Positions 23,063 to 34,260 of a stretch of DNA of 64,000 bases are shown here, in pieces. The notes below the pieces were generated by a model. It worked only from the letters and a program-made list of their open reading frames with translations. It was not told where the DNA came from and searched no databases. Source of the stretch: Gautieria morchelliformis. Taxonomy: Eukaryota > Basidiomycota > Agaricomycetes > Gomphales > Gomphaceae. Positions within the stretch are counted from its first letter, which is position 1, and every line of letters starts with the position of its first letter. The stretch lies in NCBI GenBank assembly GCA_015179125.1, contig WHVA01000080.1:234162-298161 (forward strand). Reading direction: 5' to 3'. Position numbers and translations under genes: made by a program.

Positions 23063-25014
23063 TCAGCCCTGCGCCTCCAGCCGTTTGATCCGTCGGACCA
23101 GTCCTCCTACAGCGACAGGCCCAGCAATAGTGCACAGCACGATCGCCCATACCACGACGAGATAGAGCTCGTCTCCCGTGCCCGGCACAGACGCAGACGC
23201 ATGCGACGAGGCAGATGATGACGAGAAGATGCCATGGCTCGCCGCGACCGACGCAATGAGAAAGCCAATCTCACCCCGTGCAGCCATGGCGAGACCAAGC
23301 AGGGCGGGGGAATAGGCGCGGAGCGCTCGTCGCTCGGGCGGGGTCGATGGGGAGGGGCAAGGCACAGCGGTGGGCATTGGAGGGCTACGAATGGGTCGGT
23401 CGTGACGATGTGGCTCTGACTCTGGCTCTGGTTTTGGCTCTGGATTCGGCTGGGGTGGGGCCGCACTGGGAGAATTTTCACCAATGGGTGCGGCATCCAG
23501 CGCGGAGGGCACTGTGTCTGCGGGGACCGCTGGGGCTGTGATGTCTGCGACCGTCAGGTTTTCTTGTGTTCGTGGGGACTGAGAAACAACGCGAGCGTTA
23601 TTCGAAGGGTCCGGAATGGAGCCAGTAACTGTTTTTGCGTTTGATGTTTTCACTTCTACACTGCTGGGAGAGATGCCTGTCCTTGGCCCGCGGCTGAGTA
23701 TACGTTCGGTTTGCCGTTTCCAAAGCCCACTGATGGAGAAGGAAGGGCGCTGCTCAGGCGTTGGCTGAAGACATCTAGGAACGAGCCATAGACCCGTAGC
23801 CGTCTTCGCCAGAAACATCATCAATGCGTACACGAGTCCCTTCCAGACAGTCGTCGCGTGGAACATTTGGGTTATCGGCATTGAAAACCCAATGGACGCC
23901 TAGCATCCCAAGGAGTAAGAGAGCAATCCTAGAAGCAGGGTTGATGAGCTCACGAAAAAGAATGGCTTGAGTATCTGCTCCGTAGAGAGACTATAGAATC
24001 GCTCGTATATTTGGAGGCCCGTGTGAGGAGTTCTACGTACCGCAGCATTTGCCTCAGGATGTCCGGGTTCGTCATTGGGAGCTTTATGTACGTCCTTGTT
24101 CGGTACAACAGCATCTCCCCACCATCGTACCATTACCCCCGCAACGAAAGCCGCCAGTAATGCCGATGTACCTGCGTAACTCCCAGACACTACAAGTATC
24201 AAGAGAAGTGCCGTGTGTGTGACTAGGGGAAAGTATACCCCCCCAACTGCCCTCTTCACGAGATGACTTCGCTCTGGTGACCACAGCCAGGATGTGACCG
24301 GCCTGTACAGCGGACGTAATATCAGGCGGCAGACGAGGACGACAATCAACACCAGGCCCACTGAGGTGCCTAACGCCCTACCAATCGTTTTGCCAAAATC
24401 ACTAGCCGTACCCTGGCCAGTACTCAGCCCTGTGACAACCTGTAACATGACAAGCCCGACCACGTCGTCCAACATAGCAGCACTCGTCAACACCGTTCCT
24501 ACTTCTGTGTTAAGAAGCCCACTGCTGGATAGTGTTGCGAAAGCTGTTCCAAGCGAGGTTGCAGAGAGGGAGGCGCCAGCGGAGAAGCATTGCAGTGGAG
24601 AGGCACCAAGTGGGATGAGTAGGAAAGATAGGGCGATGGGCAGGAGGATTCCAGTGAGGGCCACCAGAAGAGAAAGCATGAAAGAAGAAACGAGGGCGGA
24701 GAGGGAGGTTGAGAGCCCCCCTTCCAGTATATGTGTAGGTCAGAATCCATGGAAAGATGGGGATTCGAGTCACCTTCATATACCAAGAGGATGAGGCCCA
24801 AATAGCCCAAGTTTGACACCGTGGTCTCAACTGTATCATTCAGCAACTTTGCGCCCGGCGTTCCGAATAGTACACCCACGAATACCTGGCCAACCAGGCC
24901 ACAGTAGAGTGCGGCATTGAGTATCGTGTTGGCGCCATTGAGCAGAAGCAGAAAGCCTGTTAAAACTAGTATGACAGTGAGGGACGGTTCCTCATAAGGA
25001 TGCGACGACTGCAT
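23063..25014 (-). CDS. CPA2-type cation/proton antiporter
   Basis: Three exons (25014-24774, 24720-23954, 23899-23063) give 614 residues. Ten or more hydrophobic helices are visible. The conserved acidic pair of the transport site is in SAAMLDDVVGLVMLQV, and FFFASIGFSMPI forms across a splice. A ~100-residue Pro/Glu/Ser-rich loop interrupts the C-terminal part (PSAAPPQPNPEPKPEPESEP). The last helices, with AMAARGEIGFLIASVAASHG, match the family's G-E-x-G-F motif. Expected at the plasma or an internal membrane, exchanging Na+ or K+ for protons. Ion choice cannot be read from sequence. Its start lies 49 bp from the divergent coiled-coil gene. Confidence 0.9.
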
Positions 25015-25063
25015 GACGGCACGTGGTCACATGACTGTAACCGGTACGCGTCAGGTCTGCACC
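25015..25063. promoter_or_regulatory. 49-bp divergent promoter, antiporter / coiled-coil gene
   Basis: Only 49 bp separate the two start codons. A Met codon at 25013 in the plus frame would even overlap the antiporter start; the in-frame Met at 25064 is preferred because the conserved-looking protein starts there. Confidence 0.5.
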
Positions 25064-25881
25064 ATGAGCCGACGGACTCAGTCAGTTCGCAACCGCACAG
25101 TACTTTCACACAGTGTAACAGCGTCGGACGACCTTGGAGTGCTGCGTGAGGGCGAACCAAGCATCGAGGATGTGCTGCGGCAAGAGCTACTGGATGCGAG
25201 ACGTGAGCACGACAAGGTTGGTTCCTCGCTGTCTGTCTATCATGCGCCATTAGAATAATGACCTCTCTGGAAACACATCTATACAGCTTCAAAGTCAGGT
25301 TGATTCGCTTAACGCAGCCTTAAGAGCTCGTCCGCCTATTGAAAGAGTGCAAGAGCTTGAAAAAGAATTCCAAAGTTTGGAACTGCTACTGCACGGAACT
25401 CAGCGGGAGAACGAACGGGCAATGGCTGAGCTCGAACGTGTAAAGAATCGAGAGAAGCTTATGGAACGAGAACTGAGAAAGTTCGCCGGGGACGATTGGG
25501 AAGTGGGTTGGATCAATTTGGCGAGTCTCGCCAGTGTCCTTCTGACCCTGAGCAATCCAGGACACACTTAACATGAGCACCGCTTTCTCTGCTATACCAT
25601 CCTCTCGAGCCACGGGTTCCGGTGCACCTCGGGTTTCTCAAGCCGACAGCTCATTCCAGTCGACGGCTTCAACAGCGTCCATCACGGAACGACCATCGAC
25701 CTCCCCATCTTCGGCGGAAGCAACACTGGCCCATATGGAGCAGATTCGTACGATGCTGATGGGTATGTCCGAGCGGTTGCAGACTGGCGAAGAAAAGCTG
25801 CAACAGGCAGTGGATCGAGCAGAACAGGAGAAGAAGAAACTCAGCGACATAATGCAAATTGAAACAGGTGTACCTGCTTGA
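25064..25881 (+). CDS. Coiled-coil protein of unknown function
   Basis: Exons 25064-25216, 25287-25502 and 25561-25881 give 229 residues. A basic N-terminus (MSRRTQSVRNR) is followed by a long heptad-rich helix, VQELEKEFQSLELLLHGTQR then ENERAMAELERVKNREKLME, a short Ser/Thr-rich linker, and a second coiled coil near the end (RLQTGEEKLQQAVDRAEQEK). I recognise the layout as a conserved basidiomycete protein but no named family. Probably a structural or adaptor subunit. It is convergent with riboflavin synthase (98 bp between stop codons). Confidence 0.68.
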
Positions 25882-25979
25882 TGCACGTCAGAAAAGTCTT
25901 TACTGTAAGGCCCGTTGGTTTACTTTTGCTTTGTAACGGAGACAGCTCTACTGTTAAATACCTGCGAAACATAAACATA

Positions 25980-26921
25980 CTATATACCCCTCTCCCTCAA
26001 TGTTTTCTCAACAACCTTCTCGATCAAACTTCGCAACCTCTCTCCCGCTGAACCGGAAACCTCACTATCACCACCGAAACTAGCAATAACCGCTTTCTCT
26101 ACGTATTTTCCAAGCATGTCAACCTCGATATTGACGGTGTCACCAACTGGTTTCTCTGCAAGAGTGACTTTTGCTCTCGTGTGTGCGATTAACATCACCC
26201 CGAATGTCCTATCCGTGTCGGAGACGGAGGTCAATGTCAGGCTATCGACACGTGTAAGTCTGATGCATATCCATTATGCATGCCACTTACGATGTTCCAT
26301 CAATGGCTATGTAGCCTTTGGGTATGATGTAAGGCAGCAGAGTGGTTCCTTCAGGAAGTTGAAACAGAAGACGTATTGAATTTTCGTCGAGGGCGCGCGA
26401 CACGATCGTTGCCGTGGAATCGACATGACCCTGCGTAGAAGAGTACATGTTGTCGTTTCAATCCTATGCTCAACAGTAATCCATGCATACCTGTACGAAG
26501 TGACCACCAAATCGTACATGGGCAGCCATTGCTCTCTCCAGGTTGACACGGTGTCCCACCTTCAACTGACCTTATTCCACTTTACAGCATACAATCAATG
26601 ATCGTGGGCAAACTCCCTACCTAGGTCAGTCTTTTCAAGAGTCTCTGGTGCCAATCCGACTTTAAACGAATCCTTGGTATACTCGGTAACCGTCAAGCAA
26701 GCTCCATTGACTGAGATAGAGTCTCCAACATGGCAATCGTTTAAAATGTCTTCGGATTCCGAGATTGTCATGCTCCAGCCACCACCTCCACTCTCAGACA
26801 CATCCAATGGAATGATGGATGAGACGAGACCCATGTGTTCTATCTATCAAGGGAACCAAGCTTTCGCTCAAGCTATGAGATACGCATTTATATTCGGAAT
26901 GCTCACAAGTCCAGTGAACAT
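25980..26921 (-). CDS. RIB5: Riboflavin synthase
   Basis: Condenses two 6,7-dimethyl-8-ribityllumazines to riboflavin plus a pyrimidine, the last step of vitamin B2 synthesis, as a cytosolic trimer. Exons 26921-26907 (15 nt, MFTGL), 26843-26621, 26570-26491, 26430-26291 and 26241-25980 give 239 residues. Both lumazine-binding barrel repeats are seen. The first has IEHMG and VNGACLTVTE, then VNLERAMA and GGHFVQGHVD. The second begins near SIRLLFQLPEG and has the matching IAIDGTSLTLTSV and VNIEVDMLGKYVEK. All phases agree, and the tiny first exon is a common feature of fungal copies. Confidence 0.95.
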
Positions 26922-27596
26922 GGTGAGCTTTCGAGCGGCCAAGGTCGAGTGACGAAGTGGACGATCATATTATATAAGCAACCCGGCTGACTGTCCACCG
27001 TTACGTGAATCTCGAGCTACCGTACGCACCCATGTAACTTTACCACTCAACGGCTATTCTTCTGTTTTGGATGGCCTGGAGCTTGGATGCATTTCGTTCG
27101 TTCTTGAAGGACAACACATATACCAATATTTGCGGGGTACACGAAGTGTGCTCACGATGATATCATCTCAACCCATACCTACCTGCAAACCAACTTCCCA
27201 GTGAATTCTCTGCAACGATGCCGAGAATACGAGCACGAGGCGCAGAACAATCCTTCCTCAGGACTCGGAGAAACCCTCAGTTCGCAGTATTATTGTCACT
27301 TGAAGTATTAACCATAGGTCCATTTTTACGCGAATATTCATGTCTTAAGTACCTTTACAAGCGTATGCGTCTGAGAAGTGCCCAGCTCAACTTCCGTAAA
27401 TAACCTAGAGTAGTCTGCGAGGGTGGGAAAAAAACCGTATAAGGGCTCCCAAGAACAACATCAAGTGTGATATTCTTGAGACTGGGGAAGCGAACTTGGA
27501 AAGTTATTGCAAGGAGTGCGTTATATGGCGCACGATACTTCATCACGAGTACTAGCATCGAATATCAAGGTTATTGCCTGCTATCGGATCCGGTCA
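26922..27596. other. Intergenic stretch between RIB5 and SYO1-like gene
   Basis: No supported gene. A minus-strand open stretch at 27355-27558 has LRR-like spacing (FPSLKNITLDVVL) and might be a decayed F-box/LRR remnant, but no start, exon chain or partner domain supports it. Confidence 0.4.
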
Positions 27597-30297
27597 TCAT
27601 AATTTTAAAGCCCTTCGATATTTGATGAATGCAGTCAAATTCGTGAGCACGTCGTCCCCTCGAAGCCGGAGCTCCATGCCGCCTGCCTTGCGTCGATCAA
27701 TACCTCGAACCAACTTTCTTATGCTGGGTAATGCGCGGGCCAAGGTATCAACCCACTGTCCTTGTCGGAAGTTGATATCATAAGGAGCAGTCTCATCCGA
27801 ATAGATGTCGATAAGGGCCGAGGCGGACTGCAGACATGATTCGGGATATGTGGGTGACGAGGAAGATACCTGGGCCAGAAGATATGTGGATATAGTCTGA
27901 AGGAAGTCAGTTTCTCGTGGGGAACTCGTTAATGATGGATATTACCTTATTGGCTTCAATTGTCTCAACGTTCTGCGCCAGACATTCTAGGGTCCCTATA
28001 CATTTGACTCTAGTCATATCATTGGCAGTCGCGTCACAAAACTCCATTAGGACTTGAACTTGCTCTGCATCAGGGACCTGTACGATTCCACTAAGCTCCA
28101 GCCAATGTGAGAAGGCGCCACACGCACCAATTGCCCGCGGCCGACTCTAGCAATTCCCCATAAGACCCCCAAAGCAATCCCCCATATTTCTGCCTTTTTC
28201 TCCATGCCTCTCGAGGCAACAACTTTGCCATCCTTTACAATTTTCCCTACTTTAGCTAGGGCGCACCAAACTTCGTTCCATATTGAGGTGACGGCCTCCT
28301 TATCTTCAGGCGAGATGACTAGTTCATCGCCTTGGGCCTCCTCGATCGCGAGAAACAGATTATTTAAGCACTCCAGTGCCCGGATGTGAATCGTACTAAG
28401 AGCTGAAGTGGTGGGTGGGTGAGATGAAGGTTCAAATGGGTCGGAGGGGAATGAGAGTGTCGTAGGATGAACGAGTTTTATCAATGGCCCGGTCAGTGTC
28501 CGGAGAAGGTTATTAGTGGACGTCCGGTCAAGCTCCGACAGTTTGCTTCTGCCATTCGCTGTCCGCTGTGCAGCCCGTTCTTCATCGACGTGTTCTGTCT
28601 CAAGGTCCATGTCCATTTCATCTTCCATCTCTGGATAAGCTTGTTCAAGCTGCATCAGACCTAGAAACAGATTACACGAGGAAGCTCAGACCTGGCGAAT
28701 CCTCATCCAAGGTAGTGTCCGGCTCCGGCAACTTCGCGCATATCCCTGTCAATATCTCCAAGGCGAGCAGTGTGATCCGTAAAGTCTCCTCAACGTAGCC
28801 GAGTTCAACTTGTGAAGACGTTTTATGGTCCGAACGAGGAACATGTTCCAAGGATGGGTTTGTCAAAGGTGCATCTTGTTCAGGCTGTTCGGTCGCATCA
28901 ATGGTACCAGAAAATATATGAAATCGGGATGAGATGTTAACTGACCAATGATTGAAGTAACTGCATTACAGATGCGGTGACTTCTTCCAAATTCAGTGAG
29001 AGTCTCGGAACCAACAGAGGTAAAACTATTGTATGATCAAGATCGATGGCCGATGCGGGCATGATAACAGGTAACGGCATGATGTTTCGCAGGATGCCTA
29101 GGGTATAGAGTAACGTATGGTTGTTGTTAGTTTTGTCAAGTGAGATCAGATCAAGATGATATACAAAAGAATTAAGCCTCACCGGAAACTAAAACGCGTA
29201 AAGCAGTCCATCGTGTCCCTCTGTTTCCCTCCTCTGATACAGATATACCAGGCGCCTCTATTTTGGCTATGTCCAAAAGGCTACTGACATAGGAGGATTC
29301 ACTACGAAGACTCTCAATTGCTGGGTCATTTTCTTCAGTCAAGACATAGAGGCATTGCGCTAGCCAAGCATCAGGCAAACTCAACGGTCTAATCTGGAGG
29401 GAGATTACCTGCTGCGTTCACGGTACATAACGGTATATGATCGTGTGCCTGAAGAAAGGCCACAAGGAAGGGTACTAGGCTAATGTCATTCACGGCCATG
29501 AGCGCCTTGTTCGATGTCTCGCTGTTTCAAGAGGCCTTCATGAATGGAAACGCAGGGTATTGATCCTGAACTCACGATAGACACCAAAATATCGTTATAA
29601 CATTCTCCGCGAATTCGTACACCAACCGTCGTGAGCCATCGGGTGCCTGTCTGGGGTTTTCGAGAAACTGCTGAAGAGTGACAGAGATCTTGACCGACAA
29701 CCCCAGTCAGCGTTGAGCAGTGCAAATGATGACAAAGAGGTTACTTTAGGGGGAAAGGTCCGTAGAGGAGCTAAGATATTTTTGTTATACATCTCAGCGC
29801 AAATGTCATAACCACCGTCGATGCAAAGGTTCCTAAATGGGAAATTACCCCACGAAAATCATCGAAAAAGTGATTGAATTTGCTGTCGAAACATACAGAG
29901 GAAGAAACAGTAGGGAAAGCGACTGTACCGTACCGCAAGGCCCCTGCCGCTTCAATAACAACTTCCTCTATTGCATCTGATAAGCGAGTGATCAGAGCGC
30001 CGACAATGTTCTTCCCTTGAAGGAGCCTTCGTGTCGAAGGATCGTTCTGAATCAGATTCGACACGGCAGCGCACGCCCATATCCGTTCTGAGGTATCGAC
30101 GCTTCCTAGCTTAAAGGGGTCTGAGATATTGACGAATAGTGGGGCAACTGGGAGCATACCTTTTGAATTATCGGCAAAATGGCCTCATTTTTGGAGGAAA
30201 GAGTCGAGGCAGAAGCCAAGCCATGAGGAAGGTGCGAGTCGGGAACTCGAACTGGATTATGTCTGCGTGTGGCCTTTTTCTTCTGAGATTTTCCCAT
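27597..30297 (-). CDS. SYO1: SYO1-like ARM/HEAT-repeat ribosomal protein import chaperone
   Basis: The first exon starts MGKSQKKKATRRHNPVRVPD and continues LPHGLASASTLSSKNEAILP, a diagnostic start of this family. SYO1 binds Rpl5 and Rpl11 together and carries them into the nucleus for 5S RNP assembly. Later exons encode helical repeats: WACAAVSNLIQNDPSTRRLL, GALITRLSDAIEEVVIEAAG, and an acidic insert EMEDEMDMDLETEHVDEE near the middle, where the family's acidic loop binds its cargo. The last exon is followed back from LRLRGDDVLTNLTAFIKYRR to a stop at 27599-27597. About ten introns are present; exact borders in the centre were not all fixed. Confidence 0.85.
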
Positions 30298-30814
30298 CGC
30301 AGAGTCGCTCCCACAAATGACAATAAGTCTCAGTGGACAAAGATGGTCAAGACCTGGTTGTCAAAGAACACTGAGACCTGAAATGGAAAACTAGCAGGAT
30401 CTGTCACACCGTGACATCCCCACTAATTAAATGGTCTGCGATCGACTGGCAGATTAAATGCTAGAACATGCATATTATGGCCCGGTCATAGGATACCATG
30501 AGACTCAGCTACAGAGGTAAGACGAATAGGCAGTCATTCGTAGACTTTTGCCAGAGAAGCGGGACAACTTTGAAAAGTATAACTAGTTGAGTGGCATAAC
30601 AAAAGTGGAAGAGGCGCATGGGCGAGATAGATATGCGTGAGATGCAGGTAATGGTGGTGTGCGAATGCAGGAGTTGCGTTATAATGCAGGGAGATGGGAT
30701 GATTGAAGAGGATGAACTTGAAAATTTGAGAAACGATGCAGAGAGATGGGCTCTTCGTTATGATGGGTTCCGAGATTTTGCAGAAACAGGTCAAAATATG
30801 AGGCTGGTGTATGA
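30298..30814. other. Intergenic stretch, SYO1 promoter and PUF 3' end
   Basis: Purine-rich minus-strand text but no supported gene. Confidence 0.4.
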
Positions 30815-33800
30815 TCAATAGCCGTAATAGGCACGCATCCTGTCGCTGAGCAAATGTATCAGAATGGTACTTTTGATGAAAACAGCGGACATACAATAGC
30901 CAAATGACTTTGGAACCAACACGACTTCCTCTAAGTGTTACAACGTGGCCACGGATAGCCTCGTAGAGGGCACTGCGCTGTTCCTTGTTTACCTGCACAC
31001 AGAATGCTCATGAAAGAGAGATAGCATCAAGAAGTTAGACATACGTTGGGTAGAATTGTGCCGACAAGCTGACTCCCAATCGGCGAGAGCGCTATGTCTA
31101 CCAGAGACGCGCGACGGCCACTGATGGGAGCTAGTGAGGACGTATCACATACGACGGGTAAAGACATAGACGGCCGCACCCTTTCGGAGGCTCACACAAT
31201 CTCGCCACTACCTTGTCCAATACTTCGGGGCCCCCTTCCTTCAGGGCTTTCAGAACCGACTTAATGCTTTGTTCATGCGAAGCATATTGGCTGAGCCCGC
31301 TGACGAGATTTGCAACGGCAAGGGAGCGATGGTGCGGGGATCCGTGCTCGAGTACTAGAATATGTTCTATGTTTGAACCGAGACAAGAGCAGAATGACTC
31401 ACGGTGCAAGATGCAGAAGTTCCCCCAAGCGTTGGTGACAACTTCCCCAAATGCCTCCTCGTCGAGAAGCTCCCCAATAATGAGCTCTTTGTCCGCTTCC
31501 TCACACTGTTCAAATGCAGTCTGCACGACGAGTGAGCCAGTTTCATGGCAGGCCAGTGAGGCCCATTTGCCTGCTAGTGACTTATTAACACTATAACATT
31601 TTACAATTGAGTGCAACCCAAGTGAAAAATATTCTAGAATACGACTCACTATGCGAAGATCGGAGGCGCCGGGGGAGTCCATGTAAGCTCCATTATCTTG
31701 CTCCAAACATGCGCAGAATGCTTGTTGAGCAACGTCGAAGAGGGGTCGCCAAGGAGAAGTTCGGACACAATGAGGAGCTTGATGATGTGATGAACTGGGA
31801 CGAAACCATACAGCAGCTATAGGAAAACTTACCCTAACATCCTCCTCGCAGTCCAGTGCTTTCTGCAAAACATGGGTTCCGTAGCAATTCGTGGCAAGCT
31901 CGACGACTCGTCCCCTACATGGAAGATTGCAGTCGAAATAGAGGCATATAACAGTAATTTTACAAACCTCATGCACTGTACAATTTTCATCCTATCGGCG
32001 AGCTCACAGGGAGGTTCCAAACAGCGTTGCACAGCCCAGTTTCCAAACCGATTCGTCTATGGAGGTATAGACTTGAGCGGAGGAGGGAAAAGTAGAGAAA
32101 TAATGCATACCATCATCTCAACGCCCCTCTGACTGACGGCATCAACGATTTTCTTCCTCTCAGCAGCATCTGCGATCTTGAGCTTCTGCTGGAGAAAAAT
32201 GGACGCTTGCTGATCGGATGATTTGACAATACGAGTTATAAAGTGGGAGTACGGTGGCACAGCGGTTGGGGACAAGAGATGGAGAAAGTTGATAGGCTGT
32301 CACAGAAAGGTGTTGACCGGTTCTGTTAGTTCTCAAAATACTAACGTACCTCATTTCCGTGCTTGTCGGAAACATTGGAAGAGGAATCGTTGACGTACGT
32401 GTTGTACACAGGGGATGGGTCGAGCGAACGCTCATCGATAATGCCCGAATGTTGCTTGTCGCGACTTCTGTTCAGACCAGTAATCCCAAGGCCACGAAGC
32501 ATATCTTGTCCTACAAAATCAAGATCGACAGCTGATCCGCTTGGCTTAGGGGGACTAGATAACTGTTGCTGCTGCTGATTTTCATACATATTTGGACCTG
32601 AGAAAGAAGTTACAGATTTCTCCTCGAAAAGAGGGGTACTACCCGCATTGACAAGGCTGTTCAGATGGGAATTGGTCAAATCTGAGCTCGAACGACGCTG
32701 TACCGAAGGAAAATAATGCGGAGATGTAGTGATCGTGGCACCAGTCAAGTAATCCGGAGATGAGATTGCGTGTGAATAGTCAGGGGTAGTATTAGAAAGA
32801 GATGACGCATAGGTTTGGAGGCGGTGGGGCCATAGGGATTGTATATTCTCAGTGGGGCTGGGTCGAAAGGAGCCGCTTCGGAAACGCACAGGACCGCTGC
32901 CTGCGCCATTGTCATTCCCAAAAGGGTCAAAGACGCCATGGTAAGAGGTCAATGGCGCCGGGGGGGAGAAGGATGAGTGGTAAAGTCCCGGAGAAGGCGA
33001 GGGCTTTTCCACGAAAGGGAGCGAATGGGCGGGGAAAGAACGGCTTGAAGAAGAAAGCGTAGCAGAATGTGCATTATAAAGAGCATCAGAATCATGCGGA
33101 GGGGTAGGGGTGAACCTTCTGAACTTCGTAGGATCCAGAGGCTTGCTAGTTGCACCAAGAGGAAAGGAAAGGCCATGACCATCGCCGTGACCCTCAAAAG
33201 TGTATGGGGAGCCCATCTTGGAGCTGCTCGGGGTAAGGCGGACCTTATTGGTGTACATGTTGAAGCCAGGGGGTGATCGATGAACAAGTGGAGAGGTGTC
33301 GGAGGGCGTTTGGAGGACATCATGCAGACTGAGAGACGAGTTGGAAGATGCTGAGGGAGACTCGTCAAACGGAAACTTTGCAATTCTGCTGGCCTTGGGA
33401 TGACGAAGCACAGGCTCCGCAGGTAAAGAGGGTGTAATCTCAAGGGTGCGTAACAATTGTCCGACGGCGAACTATGCGGGATGCAAGCAATGAGAGGTTG
33501 CAGTGCCGACTGGACATACAAGCCGAATGCTCACGGTAGAACCAGGATCGCACGCATCTCGGACGTCCGCTATACTATTATACCCATCGGCCCTCTTTCT
33601 CCGATCACCAATAGCGCCGACATCCTTTTTCACCTCCACCGCCTGAGTTGGTTTGGAATCGTTATGCATGACGGGTCCGAAGACGTCCTGAGCTTCTCTA
33701 GTGTCGTCAAGCAGATTATAATATGGAGGTCTACTAAGATTATTGCCGGTCGTGAGACTATCGTGAGCAGGTGAGGCTGGGTTTTCGGGAGTGCTACTAG

Positions 33801-33966
33801 TGGGCATGCGCGGCCAGTTAGTAGGTGAGCCCAACTTGCGAGGCTGGTCGGGAGCCCAGATGGAGGGATGGGAGATGGCGTTGTGTGACTGGGGATATAG
33901 AGGGATATAGGACATGAGCTTGCCCCGTCCTTGGCCTGCGGGACTGGAGAAGGTGGTGGTAGACAA
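30815..33966 (-). CDS. Pumilio/PUF-family RNA-binding protein
   Basis: A long N-terminal half (33966 to about 32340) is Ser/Pro/Gln-rich and disordered. It is followed by Pumilio repeats spread over several short exons: KLKIADAAERKKIVDAVSQR, FGNWAVQRCLEPP, ATNCYGTHVLQKALD, CHETGSLVVQTAFE and NAWGNFCILH. The C-terminus ends with SPIGSQLVGTILP, KEQRSALYEAIRGHVVTLRG and a final short exon before the stop at 30817-30815. The repeat signatures identify a sequence-specific 3'-UTR binding repressor acting in the cytoplasm. It lacks the strict canonical triplets in some repeats, so its RNA code is hard to predict. Splice borders were checked only in the last exons; the junction near 31190-31130 was chosen to keep frame. 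Confidence 0.85.
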
Positions 33967-34260
33967 ACAGAAAATGAGCGGCTACTAAACCCCGCTTTAT
34001 ACACGCGTCCCGGCTAATTTATCCAACTCGCGTTTCTTTGTAATCCGATTGGCCATAAACTACGTACTGACACGCGCGCAAGCCTGAGAGTATCTTATAT
34101 GCGTCTCTATTCCTATCTATATCTATTCGGTTACTATCAAGCTACTAGATTATGCTACTAGATTATGTTTATGAGCGGGTTTTCTCCACAAAATATAAGG
34201 AACTCACCATGCGGCGAGGTTGAACTCAAAGCAGTCAGTTCATAACAATAAAAATAATGT
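33967..34260. promoter_or_regulatory. Intergenic stretch upstream of the PUF gene
   Basis: AT-rich, with a 13-bp direct repeat (CTACTAGATTATG, twice, about 34143-34168). Should hold the PUF promoter and the 3' UTR of the PABA synthase gene. Confidence 0.4.

Noticed and set aside
24001..24044. Apparent intron (GTACGT ... TATAG) inside antiporter exon 2
   Set aside because: Removing it breaks the frame, and the read-through sequence continues the family pattern.
27355..27558. LRR-like minus-strand ORF, possible F-box remnant
   Set aside because: Only a short run of leucine spacing; upstream DNA has many stops and no F-box.
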